A DNA stretch of 64,000 bases, taken from positions 1 to 64,000 of the forward strand of contig BJGZ01000002.1 of assembly GCA_014191195.1 (NCBI GenBank), read 5' to 3'. This document shows positions 56,118 to 64,000 of the stretch, piece by piece. A program made the position numbers and the translations under genes. The stretch's first letter is position 1. Each line of letters starts with the position of its first letter. The notes beneath the pieces were generated by a model. The model made no database searches. It saw nothing but the letters and a program-made list of their open reading frames with translations, and was not told the DNA's origin. This DNA is from Chlorobiota bacterium (GTDB lineage: Bacteria > Bacteroidota > Ignavibacteria > Kapaibacteriales > UBA961).

Positions 56118-56558
56118 ATGGTAGAAATGGACAGATTTAAACATAAAAGGCTTATGTGTTTGGACATAGGAAAAAAGAGAATAGGAATAGCTGTTTGTGA
56201 TATTCTACATATTACAACTACTCCTTTAACTACTATAGAAGTATCTTCTGATTTTATCAAAAAAATAATTCAGATTATTGAAAAAGAGAATCCTGCAGCT
56301 ATCATTATTGGTATGCCAGAAGCTTCAAAAGGACAAGTAAACTCAATCGTAGAATTTATTACAGAATGCATTGTTGAACTTCAAAAATATACCATTCTTG
56401 AAATTATTTTTCACGATGAATCGTTTAGCTCCAAAGATGCTGTGTCACACATGGTTCATTCTGGGATATCTAAAAAGAAAAGAGCCATAAAAGGTAGAAT
56501 AGATCAAACAGCTGCAGCAATTATATTAAGATCTTTTTTAGATGAATATGGTTTATAA
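56118..56558 (+). CDS. ruvX: RuvX/YqgF Holliday junction resolvase-like nuclease
   Basis: The 146-residue RNase H-fold protein has the N-terminal Asp in 'RLMCLDIGKKRIGIAVCD', 'IIIGMPEASKGQVN' (usually GLP), the Glu in 'IIFHDESFSSKDAVSHM' and the C-terminal Asp in 'RIDQTAAAIILRSFLDEYG'. All catalytic acids are present. It acts in 16S rRNA 5'-end maturation and perhaps Holliday junction processing. The first Met (56118) or the Met three codons on may be used. The end overlaps the GWxTD gene by 17 bases. Confidence 0.92.
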   Translation: MVEMDRFKHKRLMCLDIGKKRIGIAVCDILHITTTPLTTIEVSSDFIKKIIQIIEKENPAAIIIGMPEASKGQVNSIVEFITECIVELQKYTILEIIFHDESFSSKDAVSHMVHSGISKKKRAIKGRIDQTAAAIILRSFLDEYGL

Positions 56559-57921
56559 ATATGTACATAGATTCTTTGCTTGTGCGCTATTGATCTGTTC
56601 TTTGAATATGTATAGCGTGTATTCGCAAATAAGCAAACCCTTTAGTAATCTGTATCCTGTTTTACCCGACATTTCCGAACCATTCTTTGTAGATTGTAAG
56701 CCAGTTATTCATGCTTATGATAAAGATTCTCTTACAATTATATGTGCATTCAGAATTCAATTTGATGCATTAACATTTACAAATTCTACAAGCCCATTTG
56801 GAGAATTTGAAAGTAATCCAACCATAGAGATTGAATGCAGGGATACTAATGGAATAATTAAATATCGGACATTCTGGAAAGATACTGTTTATGCTAATTC
56901 TTATGAACAATCAAATGCTAAAAATGATTATGCTTATGGGATTTTGGATTTTAATGTAGTAAAAGGACACTATACAATTAATATATCTTTATTTGATAGG
57001 GGAAGTCAAAGCATCAAGAGGATACGAGTTCCATCAATTACAATTCCTTCTTATGGCTTTGGAACACCATACTTTACTGAATCTAATCCATCGGGAGACT
57101 TTTTTCAACCTATCATCATGAATGGTAATACATCTTTTACTAAATCTCAACAATTTGTTTGTATACCTGTATATGGTGACATAAAAAAACCAGTATATGC
57201 AGAGTTAAAAAGACTTCAAGCGTATCAAGAGTTTTCTTTCGGTACAAAACAAGTATCTGCAGCTTTAATTGAATTAATCCCTGATAAAAGTGTAGAAGTA
57301 CCAATTGCAGATAAATATCATATTCTTCAAGATTGCAAACTAATGAAAGTGAATAAAAAAGGGAATACATTAGCTTTTATACAATTTCCAGAAAATGCGC
57401 TTGCTCCAGGTAAATACTCAATGAATATTATATATCCTGGAATAAAGAAAAAACAAGATACTGCTCATTTTGAATTCACCTGCATCTGGGAAGATATGCC
57501 CAAATCTCTTATTAATGCTTCATATGCAGCCGATATTATGAAGTATATTCTTAAAGATGATGAATATGATACAATTATAGGTGGTTCTGATATTGAAATT
57601 AGAACAAGATTGATTCAATGGTGGAAAAAACTGGATCCAACGCCAACTACCATTTATAATGAGGCTATGACAGAATATTTTCGAAGAGCTGATAATGCAT
57701 TTACTGCATTTCAAACTATTCAAGAATCTGATGGAATAATGACTTCTAGAGGTAAAATTGCCTTATTATATGGTTTCCCTCAGTATATAGAAAAAAATAT
57801 CTTGAATGGCAATATTCAACAAGAAATATGGAGCTATTCTGCAATCCTGAATAAGAAATTTATCTTTGAACAAAAAAACGGGGAAAAATACACATTAAAA
57901 AAAATCGTATCAATTCAGTAA
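56542..57921 (+). CDS. GWxTD-domain exported protein (motif degenerate)
   Basis: A signal peptide (about 1-30, ending SVYSQ) precedes a beta-rich N-terminal region. The C-terminal domain matches the GWxTD family of FCB bacteria and Acidobacteria: 'IQWWKKLDPTPTTIYNEAMT', 'EYFRRADNAFTAF', then 'ESDGIMTSRGKIALLYGFPQ' where the family has 'GWKTDRGRIYILYGPPD', and 'QEIWSYSAILNKKFIFEQKN'. The defining GWxTD is here GIMTS, while the surroundings are well kept. Function of the family is unknown; it is exported and often near envelope genes. It overlaps ruvX by 17 bases and ends one base from the convergent glycosyltransferase gene. Confidence 0.85.
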   Translation: MNMVYKYVHRFFACALLICSLNMYSVYSQISKPFSNLYPVLPDISEPFFVDCKPVIHAYDKDSLTIICAFRIQFDALTFTNSTSPFGEFESNPTIEIECRDTNGIIKYRTFWKDTVYANSYEQSNAKNDYAYGILDFNVVKGHYTINISLFDRGSQSIKRIRVPSITIPSYGFGTPYFTESNPSGDFFQPIIMNGNTSFTKSQQFVCIPVYGDIKKPVYAELKRLQAYQEFSFGTKQVSAALIELIPDKSVEVPIADKYHILQDCKLMKVNKKGNTLAFIQFPENALAPGKYSMNIIYPGIKKKQDTAHFEFTCIWEDMPKSLINASYAADIMKYILKDDEYDTIIGGSDIEIRTRLIQWWKKLDPTPTTIYNEAMTEYFRRADNAFTAFQTIQESDGIMTSRGKIALLYGFPQYIEKNILNGNIQQEIWSYSAILNKKFIFEQKNGEKYTLKKIVSIQ

Positions 57922-59331
57922 TTATATACCAATAATCTCTGAAACCTTCTTTTTTTTCAATTCCCAAAAGAAAATTCCAGTAGCTGGAATCCAAAGAACT
58001 GTCTCTACTAAGAAATTTTCATGTGGTGGAAATACACTGTACATTCCATATGATAATGTCATAATCCATGTGATAATCATCATGGAAGTATAATCTGCTA
58101 ATATTCCTAATAATACTAATGGAATCATATACCATGTATGGACTTTGGGTGATAAAAAAGTAGCCCCAACCATGAGTAGATATAAAGTCTTTGCTATATC
58201 ATTGCTTGTAAAGATTCTATGTAACATTGATAACATGATAATCACAATACTTCTTATAAGTGTGAGTAATTTAGGAGCAATTAACCACCATTCAGGAACC
58301 GAAAACAGAGATAATATCCATCGAATCAAATATAATGGAACACCATTAAATAAAGTAGAATTATAATATGCTAAAACGCCCAAGAAGCCATACAAAGCTT
58401 GATGATCTCCTACAATACTGCCATGAAAAAAAAAGATGGAAGGAAATATCATTGTTGTCAACATTCCTATCATTATATAGAAAGAATTTTTGTGTAAACC
58501 TTCCAATAAGATAAAGGGGAGAATCAAAATGACAGGTACAAGTTTTATCCCAAATAATATACCTGCAATAATACCTAAGCCCAAAGATGTATATATATTT
58601 CTTTTTTGAAAATGAATCATCCCACAGTATAGTAAAAGGATGAGAATAGGTAATAAAAGTACATCATTATGGGCCTGACCGATCATTTCTATCCCTGTAA
58701 AAGGGACCAAACAATAAAATAAAACAGCAGATTTAGGGTTGAAATGTGAGAAAGGTTTTATTCTTAATAATAAAAACCCAGCCAATATCTCAGAGAGTAA
58801 ACAACATGTCTTCCAAGAATATAATGCAGTTGTAGATCCAAATCCTATAACTTGGGCCAATAAAGAACTTAAGGTTACAATAAGTGTATTTACAGGTGGA
58901 TACACTATACTAAACTCTTTAAATGCCATTAATTGGTATAAAGAATCATGAAGATGTTTTAGAATGTCGGAATTGGCAGGATAAGCATATAGATTAAAAC
59001 CATGAGCAGTTGCATTCCCATAAAATAGATATGCAAAAACATCATCAGAAAGCCAGGGATACATCGTAAACAAAATCACTCTACTGAAAAAGTAGATGAA
59101 CAATGTTTGCCATAGTTGGATTTTGTCTCTAAAATGATACCATAATAAAAACCCAATAAAAGCATGGATGGAGGATACAATCAAAAAGAGATTTATCGAA
59201 TAAGGATTTCTAATCGGTGGAATAATAATATAGCAGATAAAAAATAAAGCATAAAATACCATGAGTATATTATGCTTTGAATGTTTTAACCAGATTAAAG
59301 CATGAGCGGAATTCATATTATTGAATGCCAA
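57922..59331 (-). CDS. Polytopic GT-C mannosyltransferase-like glycosyltransferase
   Basis: The 469-residue protein has about eleven membrane helices. In the first periplasmic loop lies 'MYPWLSDDVFAYLFYGNATA' with the acidic pair expected of GT-C enzymes, followed by 'FNLYAYP', which fits alpha-mannosyltransferase-like families (GT87/MptA type: 'SxDixRYxxxGxxxxxGxNPY'). 'VNTLIVTLSSLLAQVIGFG', 'GQAHNDVLLLPILILLLYCG' and 'LGIIAGILFGIKLVPVILIL' also fit. It would transfer a sugar from a polyprenyl phosphate on the outer face of the inner membrane. It is the last gene of the minus-strand glycosylation run and overlaps the FKBP gene by 14 bases. Confidence 0.8.
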   Translation of the reverse strand: MAFNNMNSAHALIWLKHSKHNILMVFYALFFICYIIIPPIRNPYSINLFLIVSSIHAFIGFLLWYHFRDKIQLWQTLFIYFFSRVILFTMYPWLSDDVFAYLFYGNATAHGFNLYAYPANSDILKHLHDSLYQLMAFKEFSIVYPPVNTLIVTLSSLLAQVIGFGSTTALYSWKTCCLLSEILAGFLLLRIKPFSHFNPKSAVLFYCLVPFTGIEMIGQAHNDVLLLPILILLLYCGMIHFQKRNIYTSLGLGIIAGILFGIKLVPVILILPFILLEGLHKNSFYIMIGMLTTMIFPSIFFFHGSIVGDHQALYGFLGVLAYYNSTLFNGVPLYLIRWILSLFSVPEWWLIAPKLLTLIRSIVIIMLSMLHRIFTSNDIAKTLYLLMVGATFLSPKVHTWYMIPLVLLGILADYTSMMIITWIMTLSYGMYSVFPPHENFLVETVLWIPATGIFFWELKKKKVSEIIGI

Positions 59332-59737
59332 GCAATTCTACCTCGAACACTAATGTTGAATTTGCAGGAATTGTCCCCTGTGATTTATTACCATATCCTA
59401 ATTCAGGAGGTATGATAAGCTTTCTTTTTCCACCAATGCGCATTGTTGAAACGCCCAAATCCCAGCCTTTAATAACTTCACCAACACCAATCTGGAAAGA
59501 AAAGGGAACTCCACGATCTTTTGAACTATCAAACTTAACACCATTAGTAAATGTACCTGTATAATGCACGATAACGGTATTACCAAATGCAGGCAAAGCT
59601 CCAGTACCAACAGTGATGTCAGTAATCTTTAGATTAGGATATGTAGATGGATCTTCCAATGATATAGATGTTGAGTCACAAGAAATAAATAAAAAGGAAA
59701 GTACAAGTATTTTTGTTAGCACAAGTAAATGTTTCAT
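59318..59737 (-). CDS. FKBP-type peptidyl-prolyl isomerase lipoprotein
   Basis: The Met at 59737 gives a lipoprotein signal (KILVLSFLFISC); an upstream Met at 59749 is possible. The FKBP domain is complete: 'TVIVHYTGTFTNGVKFDSSK', 'VPFSFQIGVGEVIKGWDLGV', 'MRIGGKRKLIIPPELGYGNK' and 'TIPANSTLVFEVELLGI'. The conserved Tyr, Asp, Phe, Trp and the last Phe of the active pocket are present. It helps folding of exported proteins, tethered to a membrane. It lies 49 bases after nuoB and overlaps the glycosyltransferase gene by 14 bases. Confidence 0.93.
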   Translation of the reverse strand: MKHLLVLTKILVLSFLFISCDSTSISLEDPSTYPNLKITDITVGTGALPAFGNTVIVHYTGTFTNGVKFDSSKDRGVPFSFQIGVGEVIKGWDLGVSTMRIGGKRKLIIPPELGYGNKSQGTIPANSTLVFEVELLGIQ

Positions 59738-59786
59738 AAAGTATAGCAAACCTTCAAAAGTAAAAAACTCAGGAATAACAATTACA

Positions 59787-60305
59787 TTAAGCAGCTAGAA
59801 CAGTTTCATCGGTAATTGCTTCACGAGTATCTATAAGAATAGGCTTAGTTCTTTCTACTTTTTCTTGAACAACCATAAGTGCTTTTAAAAGTGCTTCAGG
59901 ACGTGGAGGGCAACCAGAAACGTAAGCATCAACGGGAATAAATTGATCTATTCCTTGAACTACAGAATAACTTCTAAACATACCACCAGTAGAAGCACAA
60001 ACGCCCATTGAAATACACCATTTAGGTTCGGGCATTTGATCCCATATTTTTCTTACAACCCAGCTCATTTTATATGTAACTGTGCCAGCTACAATTAATA
60101 AGTCTGATTGACGTGGAGTAAAACCAAATTTTTCAGAACCAAAGCGTGCACAATCAAAGCGTGGTCCTGCAAAAGCCATCATTTCTATTGCACAACATGA
60201 AATACCCATTGGCATAGGCCACATAGAATTTCTTTGGGCCCATGATACAGCTGCATCTATTGTAGTGGTTAAAAATCCATCTTTAGATAATTGATCTATT
60301 GCCAT
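59787..60305 (-). CDS. nuoB: NADH-quinone oxidoreductase subunit B
   Basis: The frame extends to 60416, but the ATG at 60305 ([20 protein letters not shown]) matches NuoB starts and gives 172 residues with a 10-base overlap with nuoA. The four N2 iron-sulphur cysteines are present: the pair in '[20 protein letters not shown]', one in '[20 protein letters not shown]' and one in '[20 protein letters not shown]'. '[20 protein letters not shown]' is also typical. It is the quinone-side electron exit of complex I. Usually nuoC follows directly; here an FKBP lipoprotein gene follows instead. Confidence 0.96.
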   Translation of the reverse strand: MAIDQLSKDGFLTTTIDAAVSWAQRNSMWPMPMGISCCAIEMMAFAGPRFDCARFGSEKFGFTPRQSDLLIVAGTVTYKMSWVVRKIWDQMPEPKWCISMGVCASTGGMFRSYSVVQGIDQFIPVDAYVSGCPPRPEALLKALMVVQEKVERTKPILIDTREAITDETVLAA

Positions 60306-60655
60306 TCTAATGCTCCTTTTTTTAAAACATAAATATATCCTGCAAAAAGCAAAACCATAAATAATGCCATTGCAAGCAATCCAACCATACCAAGTGTCTT
60401 GAATTGTATTGCCCAAGGATACATGAATACAATTTCTATATCAAAGAGAATGAATAACATTGCAACCATATAGAACTTCACAGAAAAACGTTCTCTAGCA
60501 GTAGTAATGGGTTCCATCCCACATTCATAGACACTTAATTTCTCTTTGGTTTTGTTCTTTCGTGGGCCTATAAATTCTGCAATAGCAATATTTGATAGTC
60601 CAAACAAAAATCCCACTATTACCATTATTATTAAAGGAAGATATAATTCTAGCAT
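60296..60655 (-). CDS. nuoA: NADH-quinone oxidoreductase subunit A
   Basis: An open frame reaches 60718, but the ATG at 60655 ([20 protein letters not shown]) gives the usual 119-residue NuoA. It has three membrane helices and the conserved loop '[20 protein letters not shown]', '[20 protein letters not shown]', 'YPWAIQFK'. NuoA is a membrane subunit near the quinone pocket of complex I. It is paired with nuoB, but nuoC to nuoN are not in the window. The gene upstream, 73 bases away, is a glycosyltransferase on the same strand. Confidence 0.95.
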   Translation of the reverse strand: MLELYLPLIIMVIVGFLFGLSNIAIAEFIGPRKNKTKEKLSVYECGMEPITTARERFSVKFYMVAMLFILFDIEIVFMYPWAIQFKTLGMVGLLAMALFMVLLFAGYIYVLKKGALEWQ

Positions 60656-60728
60656 ATATTTAGGAAAAAGAATAGTAAAAACACTAGGCAAACATAGTGG
60701 TTTTATATAATGTGACAAAACAAATCGA

Positions 60729-61976
60729 TCAATTTAAACGAGTATTTTTTTTCTTTAAAATATCTACTGATACATATTCAAACAGAGGATATAATAGCAG
60801 TAATTCTATCCATTCGATATCTAATTTGAATCTGATATTAGAACTTTGAGTAAGACTATATACAATCGATACATAGAGCACAGAAACAAGTAAAAATACA
60901 TGAAAATAGATGATTGAATAATTGTTTTTTTGGAATTGTTTACTTAAGAGTATTGTGCTAATTACAACCCCAATAGATAGTAAGAATTGGGGAATAAGTC
61001 TGCTTATGATAATTGGTAAAGAAAATATACGGTCATCATATCTATGAGGAATTATCCAAAACTGCTTAAAACGATCAATACTTAACAATACATATTCTTT
61101 AGGATAATCTGAAATAGCATTCAATACTATAGGTTTATAGTATTTTTCCATTTCAAAATCATTATTTATTTGTCTTAATGAATCAATAGATTTCTGATTT
61201 TCTATAGAAATATACTTACTCGATATTCCTGGAGATGGATAAAATCCTTCATATATATTCATCCAAAATGGTGTTTTAAAAACTACAATTGAATCAAAGA
61301 CTAATGTATTCCTATATATCCATGGTGAAAAGACAATCAAGAATGTGATGATAATTGGCATTATCAATATTGTATATGTATCTGTTTTTCTTTTAATCAT
61401 CATAGACATACATATCAATGGGAAAAAAATAGGTTGGCATAATGCTATTATCCATCCTATTATATATCTGAGCCAATTATTTACTTTATAATGTTCTTGT
61501 TGATATTGTATAATTAATAGTGCATATACTATTGATAAAGGAACAGTAAGTGCTGTTGATTCCAGAATAAAAGGATAATAAAAATATGCAGGATGAAGTA
61601 AAAAAAGTAAACCGACTATATTACCAAATGCTCTTCCAAATCGTAAAGTAATAGCCCACATTAATAGTAAATCAGCAATATAAAAGAGAATATGCTGTGT
61701 AGCACTTGCTAATAATTTCCCTGTTATATCTGGAAGCAGTGCAAAAAAAGTAAGAAATATGGGATAAATAGGAGTTTTTAGAGCAGTATCTTGTTGATGT
61801 AAAATATATCCTTTTCCATCAGATAGATTTTGAGCAATGTACCAATCTTCAATAGCATGAATACGTAAATCAGAGAATAGTAAAAACAATAATTTTCCTA
61901 TTAAGAGGAAAGCTCCTAAAAGGCATATTCTCTGCGTCCATATATCGAGTTTTATAAATCTTATAAATGCATGCAT
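60729..61976 (-). CDS. Polytopic GT-C glycosyltransferase-like protein (GT39/ArnT-like fold)
   Basis: The 415-residue protein has about nine or ten membrane helices. The first periplasmic loop contains 'AIEDWYIAQNLSDGKGYILH' and 'TALKTPIYPIFLTFFALL', the arrangement of dolichyl-phosphate-mannose-type GT-C proteins (acidic residue, then a Gly-rich 'G-x-GY', then 'PxxPxxxA'). 'SPWIYRNTLVFDSIVVF' is the second typical block (usually 'PWxxRN'). It probably moves a lipid-linked sugar onto an envelope acceptor. It lies 10 bases after a GT4-like gene. Acceptor and donor are unknown. Confidence 0.75.
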   Translation of the reverse strand: MHAFIRFIKLDIWTQRICLLGAFLLIGKLLFLLFSDLRIHAIEDWYIAQNLSDGKGYILHQQDTALKTPIYPIFLTFFALLPDITGKLLASATQHILFYIADLLLMWAITLRFGRAFGNIVGLLFLLHPAYFYYPFILESTALTVPLSIVYALLIIQYQQEHYKVNNWLRYIIGWIIALCQPIFFPLICMSMMIKRKTDTYTILIMPIIITFLIVFSPWIYRNTLVFDSIVVFKTPFWMNIYEGFYPSPGISSKYISIENQKSIDSLRQINNDFEMEKYYKPIVLNAISDYPKEYVLLSIDRFKQFWIIPHRYDDRIFSLPIIISRLIPQFLLSIGVVISTILLSKQFQKNNYSIIYFHVFLLVSVLYVSIVYSLTQSSNIRFKLDIEWIELLLLYPLFEYVSVDILKKKNTRLN

Positions 61977-61986
61977 GAAATGGTAA

Positions 61987-63060
61987 TTATATAATATGAT
62001 ATTGTTTGTAAAGAGAATTTAATTGATTATGTACAGATTCATATCCATGATATCTGCTTACCCACGATTTACCTAATTCTCCCGATTGCTTGCACAAATC
62101 AGGGTTTTCTAGTAGCATCACCAATTGCTGTTCTAATTGCGAAGCATCATTGGCAATATGGAAAGGATTTTCTGGAAGCCAGTCTTTATATTCATTTGTC
62201 ATATTTGTGATTACAGGAATACCCATAGATAAAGATTCGATTCCAGCTTTTCCATATCCGGTACCACCATGTTTTCCACCTACTTGATCTATAGAAATTG
62301 TACATGTAGACTTAATCTTCAGTACTTCATCTCTTGACATATTTTCTAGCAAATAAAATTCAAATGCATAAGAGCGCTGTAATTTTCCGATAACTTTACA
62401 AATTAAGTCTGTTCCTTTATAGATTCTATTGGTAGGGGAATGTACGATGCGTATTGTTGAAAAATCTTTTTCTGGAGAAATGCTTGGTAATTCAACAGGA
62501 TTATATGGATAAAAAATATAATGAATATTATTTTTCATCGACAAATGATCATATTCTGTTGTTAAAGACAAATCAGCTAAGTCATCCATTTCTTTGATAA
62601 TCCCACGAGAGCGTAAATCACTTCCATAATAACAATTAACGATCTTTTTGCCCATTTGCTTCCAGCGCTTAGCAAAAAAGGAATCTCTTGTAAAGTCTAA
62701 ACCTGCATCATAATGAATAATAGAAGATTCATCTAAATGATAATCATGAATAAGCTGATGAATTGTTGATTTTCTGGAATATGATTGATAGGAAAAATAG
62801 AGGGATTCTAGAAAAGAAGAAGGTTTCCAATAAAAAGAGTGAGTAGTATTTTTTTTTATAAGAGATTTTTTATAACGCCACCATTTTGCGGAATTAGATC
62901 TAGAAATAGGAAAGTCCAAGCATATATCTTCTTTAAAACCTAATGGATTTGAGTGAAGAGTTATAAGTCTAGACTTATCACCCATTTGTTTATGCATCTG
63001 CATGAAATCAAAGGGTACACCTGCAAAATTTTCAGCAGCAATATGAAGAATAGTATTCAA
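61987..63060 (-). CDS. Glycosyltransferase, GT4-like (GT-B fold)
   Basis: The 357-residue cytoplasmic protein ends in a GT4-type nucleotide-sugar domain: 'IRIVHSPTNRIYKGTDLICK', 'AFEFYLLENMSRDEVLKI', 'ISIDQVGGKHGGTGYGKAGI', 'ESLSMGIPVITNMTNEYKDW' and 'LEQQLVMLLENPDLCKQSGE'. 'HYDAGLDFTRDSFFAKRWKQ' and 'KIVNCYYGSDLRSRGI' belong to the N-terminal half. The E-x7-E region is reduced but recognisable. It starts 2 bases after the FemAB-like gene. It is likely an enzyme for a cell-surface polysaccharide or glycolipid; sugar specificity is not visible. Confidence 0.83.
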   Translation of the reverse strand: MNTILHIAAENFAGVPFDFMQMHKQMGDKSRLITLHSNPLGFKEDICLDFPISRSNSAKWWRYKKSLIKKNTTHSFYWKPSSFLESLYFSYQSYSRKSTIHQLIHDYHLDESSIIHYDAGLDFTRDSFFAKRWKQMGKKIVNCYYGSDLRSRGIIKEMDDLADLSLTTEYDHLSMKNNIHYIFYPYNPVELPSISPEKDFSTIRIVHSPTNRIYKGTDLICKVIGKLQRSYAFEFYLLENMSRDEVLKIKSTCTISIDQVGGKHGGTGYGKAGIESLSMGIPVITNMTNEYKDWLPENPFHIANDASQLEQQLVMLLENPDLCKQSGELGKSWVSRYHGYESVHNQLNSLYKQYHII

Positions 63061-63062
63061 GG

Positions 63063-64000
63063 CTATGTTAATTCTTTATAAAATGTATCACGGAAAATGC
63101 CTCTGCTACCAAAGTTTTCTTTGAAACGTCCTAGGCCCCAATTGGGCTCCATATTGACGGTAAATATCCCAAAATCTAAAAAGCTGAATCCTTCATATTT
63201 GTATTGTTTCATTATTTCATAAAACAATTGATTTACTGCTCTATATTCTTGATAATGTTCATCATGGCTAATATAAAAAGCTAATACAACTTTTTGATTA
63301 GCACTAAAATTACATACTCCAGCAATTAAAGTATTATCTAAAAAAGCACCCCATAGTCGTATTTCCTTTGGATATTTCTTTTTTAATAGTAAAAGCTCTT
63401 CTAAAGTATGTGTTGGTTGAACGCCATGCCTCATGAGAAGATTCTTTTTTAATATTTCATAGTATTCTGAAAAATTATCGCATTCTTTTATAATGATACC
63501 ACTTTTTATCGATTTGTTGATAGCAGTTCTTGCTTCAGGTCTAAATTGCTTTAATAATGTTTGTTCATTCTCAAATGAAAAATCTACTACACTTGAAATC
63601 TCTCTTTTTAGATATACAAATTCATGTTTGATCAGAGCAAAATCTATATAATTAGATATATGTTGAGAATAAATAAGTGGAGGTAATGTAAGCTGAATAG
63701 CGTCAAAATTATTCTTTTTTGCATACTCAATTAACTGCTCTACAAGCAAAAATGCATCTCTTATATTTAACTGCTTTGGATATACAAATCCACCATATGA
63801 TGCCCCGCCATGTGAATGAAGAATTTTCTTGCCATTTTTTATGATTTCTATGGCTGGAAATACTGCAAACAAATTATTGTTTCTTGTGAAATATAGAGAA
63901 TTATCTTTAAATCTACCTTCTTCGTGATAGCTTAGAAATACTTGCTCGTGAAACATTGTTCCATTGTCTGAATTTTTAACAAAACTATCCCAATTTTTAC
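63063..64000 (-). CDS. FemAB/GNAT-like acyltransferase, partial at right edge
   Basis: A Met lies at 63956, but the frame stays open to the window edge and the extra codons (WDSFVKNSDNGTMFHEQVFL) form the typical start of FemAB-like proteins ('W-x-x-FV-x-x-S-x-x-GT-x-FH'). The gene therefore begins beyond 64000. Other family signs are 'SHGGASYGGFVYPKQLNIRD', 'LLKQFRPEARTAINKSIKSG', 'RLWGAFLDNTLIAGVCNFSA' and 'YEIMKQYKYEGFSFLDFGIF'. Such proteins add amino acids or acyl groups to peptidoglycan or polysaccharides ('peptidoglycan bridge formation' type). It starts the visible glycosylation run, with GT4 following after 2 bases. Exact substrate unknown. Confidence 0.8.
   Translation of the reverse strand, partial: KNWDSFVKNSDNGTMFHEQVFLSYHEEGRFKDNSLYFTRNNNLFAVFPAIEIIKNGKKILHSHGGASYGGFVYPKQLNIRDAFLLVEQLIEYAKKNNFDAIQLTLPPLIYSQHISNYIDFALIKHEFVYLKREISSVVDFSFENEQTLLKQFRPEARTAINKSIKSGIIIKECDNFSEYYEILKKNLLMRHGVQPTHTLEELLLLKKKYPKEIRLWGAFLDNTLIAGVCNFSANQKVVLAFYISHDEHYQEYRAVNQLFYEIMKQYKYEGFSFLDFGIFTVNMEPNWGLGRFKENFGSRGIFRDTFYKELT

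Noticed and set aside
60306-60416. A longer NuoB start reaching into nuoA.
   Set aside because: The added residues are nuoA sequence read in another frame, and all NuoB proteins start near MAID...; the same reasoning removes the long NuoA start at 60718.

Overview
The window is low-GC, gene-dense chromosomal DNA from a didermic bacterium of the Bacteroidota/Chlorobiota (FCB) group. I infer this from several signs. There are type IX secretion (T9SS) C-terminal tails on exported proteins (M1 peptidase, beta-propeller). There is a PorE-like OmpA lipoprotein and a GWxTD-domain protein. Promoters fit the Bacteroidota pattern TTG-N19..21-TAnnTTTG, and Shine-Dalgarno sequences are weak. The MurE carries the meso-DAP motif. 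A Kapaibacteriota- or Ignavibacteria-like relative would fit, but the species cannot be named from the sequence. Both window edges cut through genes.

Layout. 1-1009 (minus): the start of a membrane acyltransferase-like gene, and the transmembrane part of a pentameric ligand-gated ion channel without its ligand-binding domain. 1172-10179 (plus): three tightly linked genes for very large exported surface proteins (beta-barrel, 1669-residue beta-rich protein, FN3 protein), with an arginine codon preference unlike the rest of the window. This block ends at a decayed IS3 orfA and a tRNA-Met(CAT). 10701-15023 (minus): bifunctional nuclease, etfBA, PorE-like lipoprotein. 15167-20760 (plus): ligA, TlpA-like thioredoxin, prfC. 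20761-21773: a decayed unidentified gene. 21774-30445: FkbM methyltransferase (minus), then PBP1A, FAH-family hydrolase, two lipoproteins and a Wza/Wzz-like polysaccharide export pair (plus).

30481-32800 is the most unusual part: a cobalamin riboswitch in front of a beta-propeller protein with a T9SS tail, followed by a CobC-like phosphatase. This suggests B12-repressed surface capture and salvage. 32833-34113 is rodA. 34110-44557 (minus) is a nine-gene run: kynA, comF, a lipoprotein, tsaB, elaA-like, murE, rlpA, M1 peptidase, ptsI. 44811-53047 (plus) is the classic yceD-rpmF-plsX-fabHDG-acpP-fabF-rnc-nrnA fatty-acid and RNA cluster. 53053-57921 holds a PASTA protein, a barrel plus PnuC pair, a DUF4197 protein, ruvX and a GWxTD protein. 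57922-64000 (minus) is an envelope glycosylation run (FemAB-like, GT4, two GT-C enzymes) interrupted by nuoA-nuoB and an FKBP lipoprotein.

Much of the window serves envelope building: peptidoglycan (PBP1A, RodA, MurE, RlpA), fatty acids, exopolysaccharide and T9SS cargo. No CRISPR array, prophage, rRNA or intact transposon was seen.
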